In this document: in pieces, positions 50,801 through 59,002 of the stretch
How the letters are laid out: each line of letters starts with the position of its first letter
Position numbering within the stretch: the first letter of the stretch is position 1
NCBI GenBank assembly: GCA_029168955.1
Contig: JAPDOI010001534.1
Location: 62,001 to 126,000 of the forward strand
Reading direction: 5' to 3'
DNA from: Aplectana chamaeleonis
Lineage: Eukaryota > Nematoda > Chromadorea > Rhabditida > Cosmocercidae
Length of the DNA stretch: 64,000 bases
Made by a program: the position numbers and the translations under genes
Notes under the pieces: generated by a model
Database searches by the model: none
What the model saw: the letters and a program-made list of their open reading frames with translations, nothing else
Told to the model about the DNA's origin: nothing

Positions 50801-53161
50801 GTTATTAGAACACAAAGATGCCAATCCGTGCTGAGATGCACAGCGCCGCTCACAGGTAGTGAAATTTGCTGCTGTGCCTGGTCTAAACTTAGCGACGTGC
50901 ACAGCAACTAATAAATAGTTTAAGAGTATACAGAAACATTTTTTTACAAAAAAAAACAAACAAGAAGTATTAGTGTCAACTAAATGTGAACAATGGGGCT
51001 CGAGAAAGGCCAAGTCGACGACCAGAAGTCAAGTACAGTGGCCGTATTCATGAAACTACGGAAGCCTCCCGGGACAGTTCTATAACTAGCCAATGTATGG
51101 AGTTGGCGGACTTTGAATTCTCCCGGGAGGCTCGAATACGGCAACTGATCATCAGTTTGCGGCCAATTGATGACCCTGAAACTACAAAACATCACAAGAG
51201 TCGTGCACCAGCAAAGGTCGACCGATTTCAGATTGCTATTTTATTTTCAAATGAGGCTTTTTTAATGTTTTTTTTTTCATATACATCGTATAACAGCGAA
51301 CCAAAGGAAGATTTGGCTAAGAAAAACTCGATAATCATTTTTCATCGTGAACACTGCCTTCAAAGGCATGTTCACGGTAAATATCATATTTGAATTCGAT
51401 CCAAAAATGGAGTTGTTTGGTCGGGATCTATCGAATAGTGGAGAAGCAGTAAAGAATAGAGCTCAGAATATGCTAAAATTGCGGTTTCTAACGCTGAGGG
51501 CGTGGACGAGCTTACGGGCTCTGCTAGTTTCCGCAAGCGCGCGCTAATGGCGAAATGTGGCGGAGTTGCTTGGTGTCATCGAAAACTTCAGCGGCGCCAG
51601 AAGCTTGTCAGAACGGGGCGGGACTGGTTAACGGCGAGCGTACTGGGCTAATGAAGTCTTCACTTCGCCGCCGTTTCTATCGATTTCCGGCCCGTTCTCG
51701 ATGTTTTCTTCGACTCCTCAAGAACAATATTTATCGTGAAGACTGCCTTTGAGTACTGATTGGCATTCTAAATACTTCACACCAGACTTTTTTGTCTGAA
51801 CTTGAACCATAGCGACCACTTTACTATTGGATAGCCCTTCTTACCAGAATCGCAATATCTTTTTTTCAGAAACGTTTCAAGTAAAGGGAATTAAAGGGAC
51901 GCTAAAGACGCGGGAACATGTCCCCGCTCGCGTTCTGATAAAATTCCACGACTTGTGTTGCGCATCAAAAACTGCATAACACGGTGAATAATTGAGTTTG
52001 ACAATTACTAACTCTTTATGCACTGTGGAGTGATTTCCATAGAACCATTGACAGAATTCTCCTGTAGGTAGGCACGTCCTTTGGAATCACACTTGGTGAC
52101 TTTGAGATGCTGTAGGAATCCTAGAAAACGTTCAGTTTTGTTAATAAGTGTGGACCTGAAATGCTTCAATTAGCTGTGATCCCAACTCAAGTGAGGTGCC
52201 ACATTTCTCAGTAAGTGTTTCCATTTTTAGATCATTCAAATGACTCATTGTCTGAGCGAGTGATGCTCGACTTGCATGCAATTGTAGAAAGACTCCGTAC
52301 CCACTCAAGATATGAATAGAAGAACGCTAGTATCTTTCCGAAAACTGAAATTACCGTTCGAGATGCACTGTGGCCGTGCTATGCAGATGGTTGTGTTCCT
52401 GCCGGAGGGGCGACTTTGTGTCGCCCTACAGTGGGTCATAACGTAGTCACATGCGAACCCAGCTTTGCACAGGACAGCATCACAAGTGTTCAAATGTCCT
52501 GTAATGAAGTGTGTTCAGAGGCTATTCCGAAAGCAATCACTCTGGAAAATGAAGGAGTGTGCATGGCTTCTAAAACAATAGTACATGAGTTGCTTGGTTT
52601 ATTTTTTGTTTCATAAGTTCGAATGTTTGACAATGAAACAAACTGATGCAGGCGACCCTTCATGCAAGAGAAGTTTGCTCCACATTAGTTCGCAGGACAT
52701 TATTCCTGGCTGCTAATGACCTTGAGCAATTTGGTTGCCTTGACAGTACATAGTACATAGGCTGCGCAATGGGGGACCACGACCCATTCACGTCCACGAG
52801 TCCCGCGGTTAGAGTAGCTTTTGAGGGATATGTTTCTCCGTAACATTAAAGTGTTCTTGAACCTATTCATGTTTTCTTGACCTGTCTTGTTTATCGATTA
52901 GAAACTTCGTCATTTATCGGTAGCTTCCCTTTCACAGCCTACTTGAGCCTTTGAAAAAATAGCTCAGACCGAAATGGGGAAAATTTGCTGACAGCATTCT
53001 TTTAAGCACATTAGCAGTTCTTTCTCTTTCAGTCGCAAATTTTCAGGTCTTCGGATGTTAAGCATACCTTCAATCGTGTTAGTTGCGAATGGGACCAAAT
53101 TTCCACCGCTGCAAGCTATTTTTGCTAATAGCAAAATAATAGCAAACACGCACATTTTCAT
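29709..53161 (-). CDS. Gene T2: secreted multidomain TIL / cysteine-cassette protein
   Basis: Eleven exons, 5' to 3': 53068-53161 (signal peptide), 52355-52498, 44451-44561 and 41998-42147 (cysteine cassettes), 39753-39788 (linker), 37501-37592 plus 34953-35064 (6-Cys TIL-like), 31028-31107 plus 30343-30445 (TIL 1), 30207-30283 plus 29709-29822 (TIL 2, stop). All junctions are GT-AG and all phases agree, giving about 375 residues. The product is likely a secreted serine-protease inhibitor; TIL domains act through a disulfide-held loop, while the cassettes have no known role. Introns reach about 7.8 kb and hold a Tc1 element, family B and F MITEs, three abutting MITEs and a TTAA element. Extra cassettes could have been missed in 44.6-52.3 kb, and T2 could be two genes if the early cassettes are not spliced to the TIL part. 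Confidence 0.68.
30207..30283 (-). CDS. T2 exon: TIL domain 2, first half
   Basis: 77 nt, phase 1 to phase 0, between GTTCAG and AATCAG|GTACAA. It reads GCKSNESWSTCASCEHKC with all four expected cysteines. Confidence 0.75.
30343..30445 (-). CDS. T2 exon: TIL domain 1, second half
   Basis: 103 nt, phase 0 to phase 1, between TTTCAG and AAAG|GTGAAT. It contains CKEENKICMPGCVCKEGYRR, then CVKPKYC: six cysteines, the full second half of a 10-Cys TIL domain. Confidence 0.82.
31028..31107 (-). CDS. T2 exon: TIL domain 1, first half
   Basis: 80 nt, phase 1 to phase 0, between TTCCAG and GAGGAG|GTAACC. It reads INCGENEEFSNCPPECHVTC, cysteines 1-4 with the C-x2-NE signature of the family, and ends CRGVEE like the T1 exon. 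Confidence 0.82.
31750..32110. repeat. degenerate tandem repeat, same family as 4800-5290
   Basis: Shares CTTCCAGCCGATTTCGG, TTATCGGTTTTTGTTCATAA and GAATTCTGCGTCGA phrases, in order, with 4800-5290. Roughly two units. It lies in the T2 intron. Confidence 0.5.
32119..32274. repeat. ~155-bp foldback element
   Basis: The arms pair CATGAGCCAGCCAGGTCG...GAGCCGAGCTC with GAGCTCGGCTCC...CCAGGTCGTTGG-type sequence in reverse complement. Intronic, no ORF. Confidence 0.65.
32574..33877. mobile_element. 1.3-kb TTAA element with TIR CACTTAAGAGACCGC
   Basis: Flanked by TTAA at 32570-32573 and 33878-33881. The termini are CACTTAAGAGACCGC and its exact reverse complement. The unit GACCGCGTGTCCACACTGCG occurs twice near the left end (from 32583 and about 32627) and once near the right end (about 33780), always in the same direction. 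No transposase recognised. TTAA targeting suggests piggyBac-like mobilisation, by inference. Confidence 0.8.
33882..34340. mobile_element. TTAA-type MITE, family B
   Basis: Starts AAGGCAGTAATCACGATAAAA immediately after the TTAA ending the previous element. It ends TTATCGTGAACACTGCCT before TTAA (34341-34344). Intronic in T2. Confidence 0.75.
34953..35064 (-). CDS. T2 exon: 6-Cys TIL-like domain, second half
   Basis: 112 nt, phase 0 to phase 1, between TTTTCAG and CCAG|GTAAAT. It contains CKYAKYPVWICDRGYSR and CVKTEDC. It has the same length and phase as T1 exon 23517-23628. Confidence 0.8.
35794..37376 (+). mobile_element. Tc1-like transposon, 1583 bp
   Basis: The element is flanked by TA at 35792-35793 and 37377-37378. 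Terminal inverted repeats of about 200 bp begin CAGTGCGTTCAGAAATGATAG on the left and, read inward, CAAAGCGTTTAGAAATGATG on the right. Each repeat carries a second, internal copy of the GTTCAGAAATGATAGG motif at its inner edge. Inserted in a T2 intron, opposite to T2, about 125 bp from the donor of exon 37501-37592. Confidence 0.9.
36090..37124 (+). pseudogene. Tc1-like transposase, inactive
   Basis: It starts MGRGTALTTSEQARIRVLAS with the helix-turn-helix segment GLSQRRIAAEIG, typical of Tc1 N-termini. A stop at 36189-36191 interrupts it. The second frame (36204-36581) holds KTAVWNTF and a VIFSD that fits the first catalytic Asp, followed at once by a stop. QQDSAAVH (Asp codon at 36827) and CSPDCNPLE (Glu codon at 36932) are separated by exactly 34 residues, a D34E spacing. 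A stop at 36941-36943 replaces the usual Trp after that Glu. Frameshifts also occur, so the protein cannot be made. Confidence 0.88.
37501..37592 (-). CDS. T2 exon: 6-Cys TIL-like domain, first half
   Basis: 92 nt, phase 1 to phase 0, between GTTTTGCAG and AACAGG|GTGAGT. It contains NNQTYVLCNNTYEPAC, paralogous to NNETYAICNGTIDKFC in T1. Found by phase and motif, not by ORF length. Confidence 0.7.
38080..38380. repeat. dispersed repeat, inverted copy of 19240-19545
   Basis: Reverse complement of the 19.2-kb copy, with CCCGATATCGTGGTATC and CTTACCTCTGGAGAAAG as landmarks. Lies in a T2 intron. Confidence 0.6.
38600..39665. other. GC-rich island, unidentified
   Basis: Much richer in G+C than its surroundings. 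Plus-strand frames at 38596-38943, 39047-39340 and 39276-39518 look protein-like, and the second ends in a hydrophobic stretch (TFILLFCFLVCVLCTAVIAY). No start, splice or domain evidence joins them. A retroelement leader region is my best guess. It lies inside a T2 intron on the opposite strand. Confidence 0.35.
39753..39788 (-). CDS. T2 36-nt linker exon
   Basis: A mini-exon between TTTTCAG and AGTG|GTAAGC, phase 1 at both ends, encoding GWLNETGSAGSSG across the junctions. Its composition is that of a flexible linker, with one N-glycosylation motif (NET). It separates the cysteine cassettes from the TIL-type domains. Short, so it needs transcript support. Confidence 0.5.
40280..40670. repeat. 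dispersed GC-rich-ended repeat, copy 1
   Basis: Shares CTGGGACTATACT...GCAAATGCAAGCCAGGAGT and GCGCGGTGAAAAGTTTCATAGTTC phrases with 46750-47110, in the same order and orientation. Class unknown. Confidence 0.55.
40923..41407. mobile_element. MITE family B
   Basis: TTAA at 40919-40922, then AGGCAGTGTTCACGATAAAAA. The right end GCGAACACTGCCT is followed by TCAA. The interior includes CCGTCCACCATGCTTCCG. T2 intron. Confidence 0.78.
41998..42147 (-). CDS. T2 exon: extended cysteine cassette (8 Cys)
   Basis: 150 nt, phase 1 at both ends, between AGTTACAG and ATCAG|GTATGT. The last six cysteines follow the cassette pattern and end LQLQCVPS. An N-terminal extension adds YCTPLSCRGSGC, giving eight cysteines. 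A second acceptor (GGTTGCAG) inside the exon would break the frame, so the longer exon is preferred. Confidence 0.7.
42148..44310. other. T2 intron, no exon found
   Basis: Contains a hairpin (43241-43348). At 43660-43890 the words GAAGCGAC and GTCGCTT recur on both strands. Nothing coding recognised. Confidence 0.45.
43241..43348. repeat. hairpin with ~43-bp near-perfect arms
   Basis: TGGGAGAGGGGTATCACCAG on the left pairs with CTGGTGATACCCCTCTCTCA on the right, around a 20-bp loop. Probably the core of a foldback element in a T2 intron. Confidence 0.7.
44311..44410. repeat. 50-bp tandem duplication
   Basis: Two 50-bp units starting CGAAAAAAGG, at 44311 and 44361, differ at only a few bases. 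They lie 41 bp downstream (on the minus strand) of the donor of the cassette exon 44451-44561. Confidence 0.8.
44451..44561 (-). CDS. T2 exon: 6-Cys cassette
   Basis: 111 nt, phase 1 at both ends, between TTTTTTTAG and AAAAG|GTTAGT. Pattern C-x4-C-x5-C-x7-C-x4-C-x5-C, with CEGGHC and RPHCIPK. The closest relative is the T3 exon at 4038-4154. Confidence 0.75.
44562..48033. other. T2 intron, no exon found
   Basis: Contains the dispersed repeat 46750-47110. Long plus-strand frames at 45558-46417 and 46569-47102 overlap each other in different frames and show no domain. They run partly through repeats, so I do not call them genes. Confidence 0.4.
46750..47110. repeat. dispersed GC-rich-ended repeat, copy 2
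   Basis: Same phrases and order as 40280-40670, including GCAAATGCCAGCCAGGAATG and GTGGTGAAAAGTTTTATAGTC. Confidence 0.55.
48034..48609. mobile_element. TTAA-type MITE, family F, copy 1
   Basis: Flanked by TTAA at 48030-48033 and 48610-48613. The ends are AGGCAGCGTACGCGC and GCGCGGACGCTGCCT. Non-coding; T2 intron. Confidence 0.82.
48614..50077. other. T2 intron, no exon found
   Basis: Frames at 48931-49305 (plus) and 49003-49242 (minus) overlap and are unassigned. Nothing else recognised. Confidence 0.4.
50082..50684. mobile_element. Foldback TTAA element, family F-like (palindromic throughout)
   Basis: TTAA at 50078-50081, then AGGCATCGTACGCGCTGAAA. The right end TTTCAGCTCGTACGATGCCT is followed by TCAA. 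The two halves are inverted copies around about 50440-50470 (CAGCCATGTGGCAGAAATAG and its reverse complement). First of three abutting elements. Confidence 0.82.
50689..51359. mobile_element. MITE family E, middle of three abutting elements
   Basis: Starts AGGCAGTGCTCACGATGGGAA directly after TCAA (50685-50688). Ends TTTCATCGTGAACACTGCCT before TCAA (51360-51363). Internal hairpin CCTCCCGGGA / TCCCGGGAGG near 51066-51128. Confidence 0.8.
51364..51748. mobile_element. MITE, last of three abutting elements
   Basis: Starts AGGCATGTTCACGGTAAATA after the shared TCAA. Ends TTTATCGTGAAGACTGCCT before TTGA. A truncated relative lies at 10010-10330. Confidence 0.75.
51749..52354. other. T2 intron
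   Basis: No exon accepted. A phase-0 minus frame around 52010-52110 with two cysteines does not match the phase-1 exons on either side. Confidence 0.45.
52355..52498 (-). CDS. T2 exon 2: 6-Cys cassette
   Basis: 144 nt, phase 1 at both ends, between ATTACAG and AACG|GTAATT. It begins TCDAVLCKAGFAC and ends ARPQCISN. The spacing matches the other cassettes except for a 14-residue loop between the fourth and fifth cysteines. It is joined in phase to the signal-peptide exon. Confidence 0.75.
53068..53161 (-). CDS. T2 first exon: start codon and signal peptide
   Basis: 94 nt with ATG at 53161 and the donor ATTGAAG|GTATGC, ending in phase 1. The peptide begins with KMCVFAIILLLAKIAC, a textbook hydrophobic secretion signal, followed by a short mature N-terminus. 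A second Met is the third codon. No upstream exon or trans-splice acceptor is obvious. A family A MITE begins about 116 bp upstream. Confidence 0.75.
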
Positions 53162-53276
53162 TGTGGTGCCGCCTTCTCAAGTAAGCCCTCGGAGTTAACA
53201 TTAGCAATGCATTATTAGGTCTTCGTGTGAGCTTTTGGGACTGGGCTCGTAGGAAACCGCCAGTAAGCCTGATTGA

Positions 53277-53777
53277 AGGCAGTGGTAACGATGATCAAAG
53301 TTATCGAAAAACCGCAAAAGTAAGCTTAGATCAAAAACAGCTAAAAAACTATGACGTTAGCGCGGTGAAAAACGGGCGAGAATGGGAGTTTCTAACGTCC
53401 ACAGATGGCCAGTTCGTGCACACGTGGGGGGGGGGGGGCCAGTTCGTGCACACGTGCACAGCGCCGCCGCGCCGCCTAGAAAAATCCCAACCTCAAGCCG
53501 AGCAGTGAAAAATCATCGCCAATCAGAGGAAGAAATAAATGCGAATTTGCCTACTAAAACAGTCAAACAATGAAAGCAAGATTTTCAGTCAATATTTTTT
53601 TGACTAGACGAGTACATAAATACTCGAGCAGGTCAGTCCGAAGGTTAATGTTCATTGATTCAATTTCAAACCAAATAATGTTCTTGATATTGGAGATCAT
53701 CGATGCCTACTACTCCAAACCCAGAAACGGGTTAGAGAGGAAAAGAAGACGAGCATGTTTTATCGCGACCACTGCCT
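53277..53777. mobile_element. MITE family A, copy 3, upstream of T2
   Basis: The left end AAGGCAGTGGTAACGATGA follows TTGA (a changed TTAA) and the right end GCGACCACTGCCT precedes TTAA (53778-53781). A G-run near 53427-53438 lies between two copies of GGCCAGTTCGTGCACACGTG. It occupies the region just upstream of the T2 start. Confidence 0.82.
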
Positions 53778-53781
53778 TTAA

Positions 53782-54374
53782 ACCATGCTGACTGTTGAAG
53801 AGGCAGCCCAGTTTCAATGTGCGGACACGCAGGTTGAAGGGTAATAGGCGAGGTCTTATTTATATTTATATTTCTGAAAGTTTAGCTTCCTGGCCAAATT
53901 AACGATTTGGCACAATTCCAACGAATTATAAGTTGCAAATCAAAAACTGTCTTGAAATATTTGGAAAATTGATTACGCGCAGAATGAGATAAAGCAATGA
54001 AAAAACTTGGAATTGTGGTGAAATGACTAAAATAGGTTTTGGCGATCAATCAGAGGCCAACAATCGATAAGTAGCGACAGACAAGGGATACGATTTGACA
54101 AGCTTCTCCATTGAATTTATAAAAGCAAAATAATTCGCTCATCGGATTTGAGGGTTACAATCACCTACCTTGACATACGCTGATTGCCGTATTACACCTC
54201 AAGGAACTGTTTTACGGCTTCCGTCGCGCGCTTATTTTTGCTTTGACAAGTTTAACGGAAAAGCTTGCAAAATCGTACCCCTCTTCTTTCGCTGCTTATC
54301 AATAGATGGCCTCTGATTGATCGAGAAATCTTAATTTAGTCATTTCACTACAATTCCAAGTTGTTTTCATTGCT
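53782..54374. other. no gene recognised
   Basis: A short inverted repeat is seen: CTTGGAATTGTGGTGAAATGAC near 54008 and its diverged reverse complement near 54340 (CATTTCACTACAATTCCAAG). Otherwise nothing. Confidence 0.45.
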
Positions 54375-54378
54375 TTAA

Positions 54379-54920
54379 AGGCAGTGGTCGCAATCAAGTA
54401 TGCTTCTCTTCTTTTCCTCTCTAAACCCTTTTCTGGGTCCAGAGTAGTAGGACACGCAAGAAAAAGTCGCGAAAAAACCGCTTTTTTGGGTCAAATTTGA
54501 ATTCTGAACTTTCTTTTTTTGTCTTTTGATGGTGGACGAGCCCACCCTACATCATCAGCATCGATGATCTCTAATGTAAAGAACATCAGCTAGCTTGAAA
54601 TTGAATTTCAATCAGTGAACATTACTCATCTAGTCAAAAACATTGACTGAAGTGCTTGCTTTCATTGTTCAACGGTTTTTATTCGGTAAATTTGCATTTA
54701 TTTCTTCATCTGAATGTCGATGATTTTTGACTGCTCGGCATGAGACTGCGATCTTTTTGAGCAGCGATGTGCACGTGTGCACGAACTGACATCTTTGGGC
54801 CTTAGAAACTCTAACTCTAGCCCGTTTTTCACCGCTCTACCTTCCTAGTTTTTAGCTGTTTTCAATCTAAACTGACTTTTGTAGTGTTTTCTATGACGTT
54901 TTTCAGCGTGACCACTGCCT
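54379..54920. mobile_element. TTAA-type MITE, family A, copy 4
   Basis: TTAA at 54375-54378 and 54921-54924. Ends AGGCAGTGGTCGCAATC and CGTGACCACTGCCT. Oriented like copy 1. Confidence 0.85.
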
Positions 54921-54924
54921 TTAA

Positions 54925-55164
54925 CTTATCCTACGCGAAATCAACTTGTTTTTATTTCTCGGATATGTGCCAAATCTTTAATTTTGCCAGGAAGCTTAAC
55001 GTTTAGAAATTTCAATTGTTTTACTCAAAGGTTTCCTTTCGTTTCCGATTCAAGCCTTAGAAATTTTTGAACGATCTGAAATCGCTCTGAGTTTACATTG
55101 TTTTAAATAAAGTTTTGGAGTGAGACGAACATCTACCTTTGTTTTCCCCAGAAAATGCGAGGGT
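54925..55164. other. no gene recognised
   Basis: A/T-rich spacer. Nothing seen. Confidence 0.4.
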
Positions 55165-55430
55165 CATATTAATTTTACGACGTTCGGCGCACTTTTAAAT
55201 GGGTTCCACACACTTTCTACGGCGTTCGGCGCACTCCCACTTGGGTCCCGCACACTTTCGAGGGGTCCGGCGCACTCCCATATGAGTCCCACTTTCTTGC
55301 TTCGGCGTGCTGCGTACTCCAACTTAGGTCCCATACACTTCCTACGGCCTCCGGTGTACTCCAGTATGGGTCCCACACACTTTCTACGGCGTGAAACGCA
55401 CTCCCATGTGGGCCCCACACCGGCATCACT
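55165..55430. repeat. minisatellite, ~6 units of about 40-45 bp
   Basis: Units built on GGCGCACTCCCA-x-TGGGTCCCACACACTTTCTACGGC recur about six times with moderate divergence. The minus-strand translation reads like a repeated GP-x-W/L-E-x...RRK motif, which is a by-product of the tandem array. Confidence 0.8.
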
Positions 55431-58400
55431 CTTAAAATCCTATTCACACCATGCGGTGTTCTAAAAAATACTTCTAAGGTCTCATCGCTTAGCTTGAGAC
55501 CAAAGACCATTTGTTCATTTTTAAGAATGAGTCAACATGGGGTGAATCATAATAACACGTTTTAAGTGTGTGCGAGTGAGAATGGCGGCCCAAGCGACCG
55601 GCATGCGCTGCAGGTGGCCGTCGCACGAGCATACAAAATGAGCCTTTCACCATAGACACTGACTACGAGTGAAGCCGGCACCGGATGGCAGCAAACAGAT
55701 TTCGTCGATCAAACTGCTCTACAGCCGTCCGAACACTCGTCCGAGAGCGGCACATGCAACGGCCCCTGCGACGCACGCCGGCTGCTTTGGCCGCCATTCT
55801 CCCTCTAACACAATTTACATGTCTTTGTTTTTCATTGACCTAAATTTTGAGGTTCCGCCAAAATTGAGTTTTCAAATCCAAATTTGAACAAGGGCCAGCT
55901 GCATCCATTACCGGCATCCTGCAAAAAAAAACTGAACTCCCTTGTTCAACGAGATCTGCTCCCCTGAGATCGTGAACGTAAACTGAAAAAAGGAGATTAA
56001 AAGTTTTCCGACTAAAATCACGTGTTTCCCTCCATTTTTTTGAGTGTACAGAAACCATTCCAAACGTTTTCTGATGTAGACACCAACTTTCTTTTGCTAT
56101 TTCGAATGAAAGAGTCACCTCATCTCCTCAGTAACTGTGAAGGCTGATTTCGGACTCGCAGGGTTGCGCATGGGCGAGTTAAAGCTAAATCTGGTGCGCG
56201 CTTTCCGCGCACCGCCAAAATCTCTATAAATTACATTCGCCTAAGCAGATGTGACCCTCTAATACAAAAGTACAACATTTGAAAGAATCAAAAGAGTCGA
56301 AGCGTATCAGCTCAGCCCCACCCGGCACACAAACACTGCAAAGTCATTGACTCAAATTCGTGAGGTAACGTGGAGTTATTTATACCAGTGTTGGCTAGAA
56401 CCGCTAGTAAGGATCGCGGTTCGTATAAACTAACCCTTTATTCGCTCGTACCTAGAGATACCACAGTCACATAAAGCAAGCAGCTACTCCCAACAGGAGC
56501 AACCGAGTAGCAGTGAGGCGGCCGCACGAAAAAGCGGGTGGCCCAAACAGAGTATTCATCGAAATCAAAGATGAAATGGAATTCAACAGTCATCCTGAAA
56601 CTAGCGTGCTGCACAATGCCACTGCTAATCAAGCCCAAGTTTTTAGGTACAAAGAGAAATTTACGACTTGAGATGAAATTCGGAAGGAGAAGCGAAATTT
56701 CGATACACAGGACTCAAATCTCGGTCTAGTGCGTTGCAGCGGGAAATGTTTGGACTGCGCAAATCTACGCCGAAATGACAATCATTAGTGAAGAGGGAAC
56801 GTGTCAAGTCTCGCGCAAAAACTTCCCTTCCGAGGACCCAAACCCTTGTGACGGATACCGAACCATCCTCCCATTCGCCACGGCTTTGTGGCTATTACGC
56901 GACCCTGTTCCAATTAACCAAACGCTTTTACCCTCACACAGCCGTCTGGTCATTGATTGTTCGACGTCTCATCGGCTGATATAGCAAATCAGTACAACAG
57001 CCTACCGAAGGTCATTCTAACTTTACGCTCGGTCGCAAGGGTTTACTGAGGCCCCTGTTCTTGATAATTAGAAGGTTTTTTTAGAGAGCATGGTACATCG
57101 CACTCAAACCGCGTTCAGTTTGATTCACGACTTTTTCACATTTTGATCATCGGAAGGGTTCCGTGCAAGTTATTTTACCTTTTTTGATTTCACAATGGAA
57201 TCCTACAAATTTTTGAATTCATGTTCCCAATGGAGAATGTTCTGCGTAAACGCGAGGTCAGGACAGGAATTCGAATCTGAGCCTTCACTTTAAATTAGAG
57301 CACGTTTGCAGACAATTAGCCAGAAATTATTCTTTGAGTTAGTTCGGACTCAAGATGAGGTGGAATTGTGAAAATCATTTGTTGGCTCATAAGCACAAAA
57401 ATATGTTCGCGTCTATGTTTTCAACCATTGTATGCGATTCATTCACCGCGCACTCTCTCGGTAGCGCCGCGAATGTCGTGAGTACAGTGACCCCGCCGCT
57501 CAACGGCGACCCATTAAACCACGAGTATATCGGTTTTTCGGGAGTCTGATCATGTTGCGATGCGATTTATTTTTCGAATAATATGATTCGGTCCGTAGTA
57601 TACTGAATATGTTGGAGGAGAAGAACTCACCAGAACTGACGGTATACCCAGCAAAGCAAAGCAGCAGCAAACTCTAAAATCAACCTTGTTTTCAGGAGTA
57701 TTCATTCACGATTTGTACACTTGATCAGCTGGCTAGCTTGCGGTTCTAGTATGGACGTCAAAAGAGGAGGGAGGGAACAGTTGTCGTTATAAATATTCTA
57801 GGATAGGATAGAAATGAGCCATGAACACTGACGCAGTGGCACCGCGAAATGGGTCTGTAATAAGGGAGGATTGAAACTATCAGATGGAGTTCCACGGTGC
57901 AGTTTCAATATATGCAGGGGAAGGACAGTGCTCCAATATCCGATACTAAGAATTGGCAGAGGTGTACAGAAGATAACCAAAAGTCCACATTCCCACAGCT
58001 TTGCCCAGACAGCCGAGTGTATGCGTTGCCGCGCTAGTTGATTCGTAAAAAGATTCAAAATAACCACTCACTGTGATAACAAAAAAACTATGAACCATAA
58101 TTTCCACCACTGTTGAAGCAATCTGCAGAACAGTATTCACGCAAACAAATCTTAAGAATATAAGAAAAGAGAGAATACGCAGCTCAGGATGACTGTAGAG
58201 GTGAAGTGCTTATTTTGTAATGTGTAACTTCTGTTCCTCTATCAAATAACGATTTAAAATTTTTTCTACGGATCAAAACTAGCACATAACTTCGTACAGT
58301 AAACTCAGGAATTTATGGAACTCTGACTTTCCAATTTTTTCGAACTTCTACAACCGTGTGTAAACAAAGTTTCGTAACGATATCTTTAGAAGAGGAGGGA

Positions 58401-58998
58401 CAAAGGGACATATCCCATGCTTAAGAAAAACGCGTCAACCGGACGAGCGATTTCCCCATTCAACATAGGGCTATTTATGTCCACATCGAAGTAGGCGGAT
58501 TCGCACTTTAACGTGGTCCTCGTCTCCGAACTCACACAACCACTGACTCACAGAATAAATCGAGGATCATCTATGTCTGTTTCATAACTGCAATCATGAT
58601 GATGAATAGTGTACTAATGTGACGAATGTTTTTGCTAAATATGAGGCACTAATAACGATCAATGGAGTTGATGATTAGTACATTGTCGATTAGTCACTCG
58701 GGCACTACTATCCACGAGCCGCTTTGTCTTTGACCATTGCCACGGATCTTTGTCATATCTTCGTGTATGGGCGCGTGGAATAGCAGTTACAGGCTATGAA
58801 CCGGCGAACTTCACATGGTTCCTACGCACGCTGGCGCGGAGCGGAGATTGGAGGTAGCGAGAGAGAGGAGGGCAGGCAGAAGAGTCTTGAATTTGTTTGT
58901 AGGGTTCTAAGCGATTTCGTTGAACCCTTTTTGAACGTTGAATTTTCCCCCAAGTTGCGCATAAAATCTGAAAATAAGGGTTTGGGGGTTCTGTGCCT
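55431..58998. other. no gene accepted
   Basis: Many short frames and no domain. A hydrophobic minus-strand frame at 57800-58140 is discussed under the rejected items. An element end, GGGTTCTGTGCCT, occurs at 58998, but its left end was not located. Confidence 0.35.
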
Positions 58999-59002
58999 TT
59001 GA

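Noticed and set aside
52010..52110. Possible extra T2 exon with two cysteines ending TPQCIKS then a stop
   Set aside because: It reads in phase 0, while the neighbouring T2 exons need phase 1, and it has only two cysteines.
57800..58140. Hydrophobic minus-strand frames, possibly from a 7TM receptor
   Set aside because: One segment has plausible splice sites, but the next does not join in frame, and there is no family signature.
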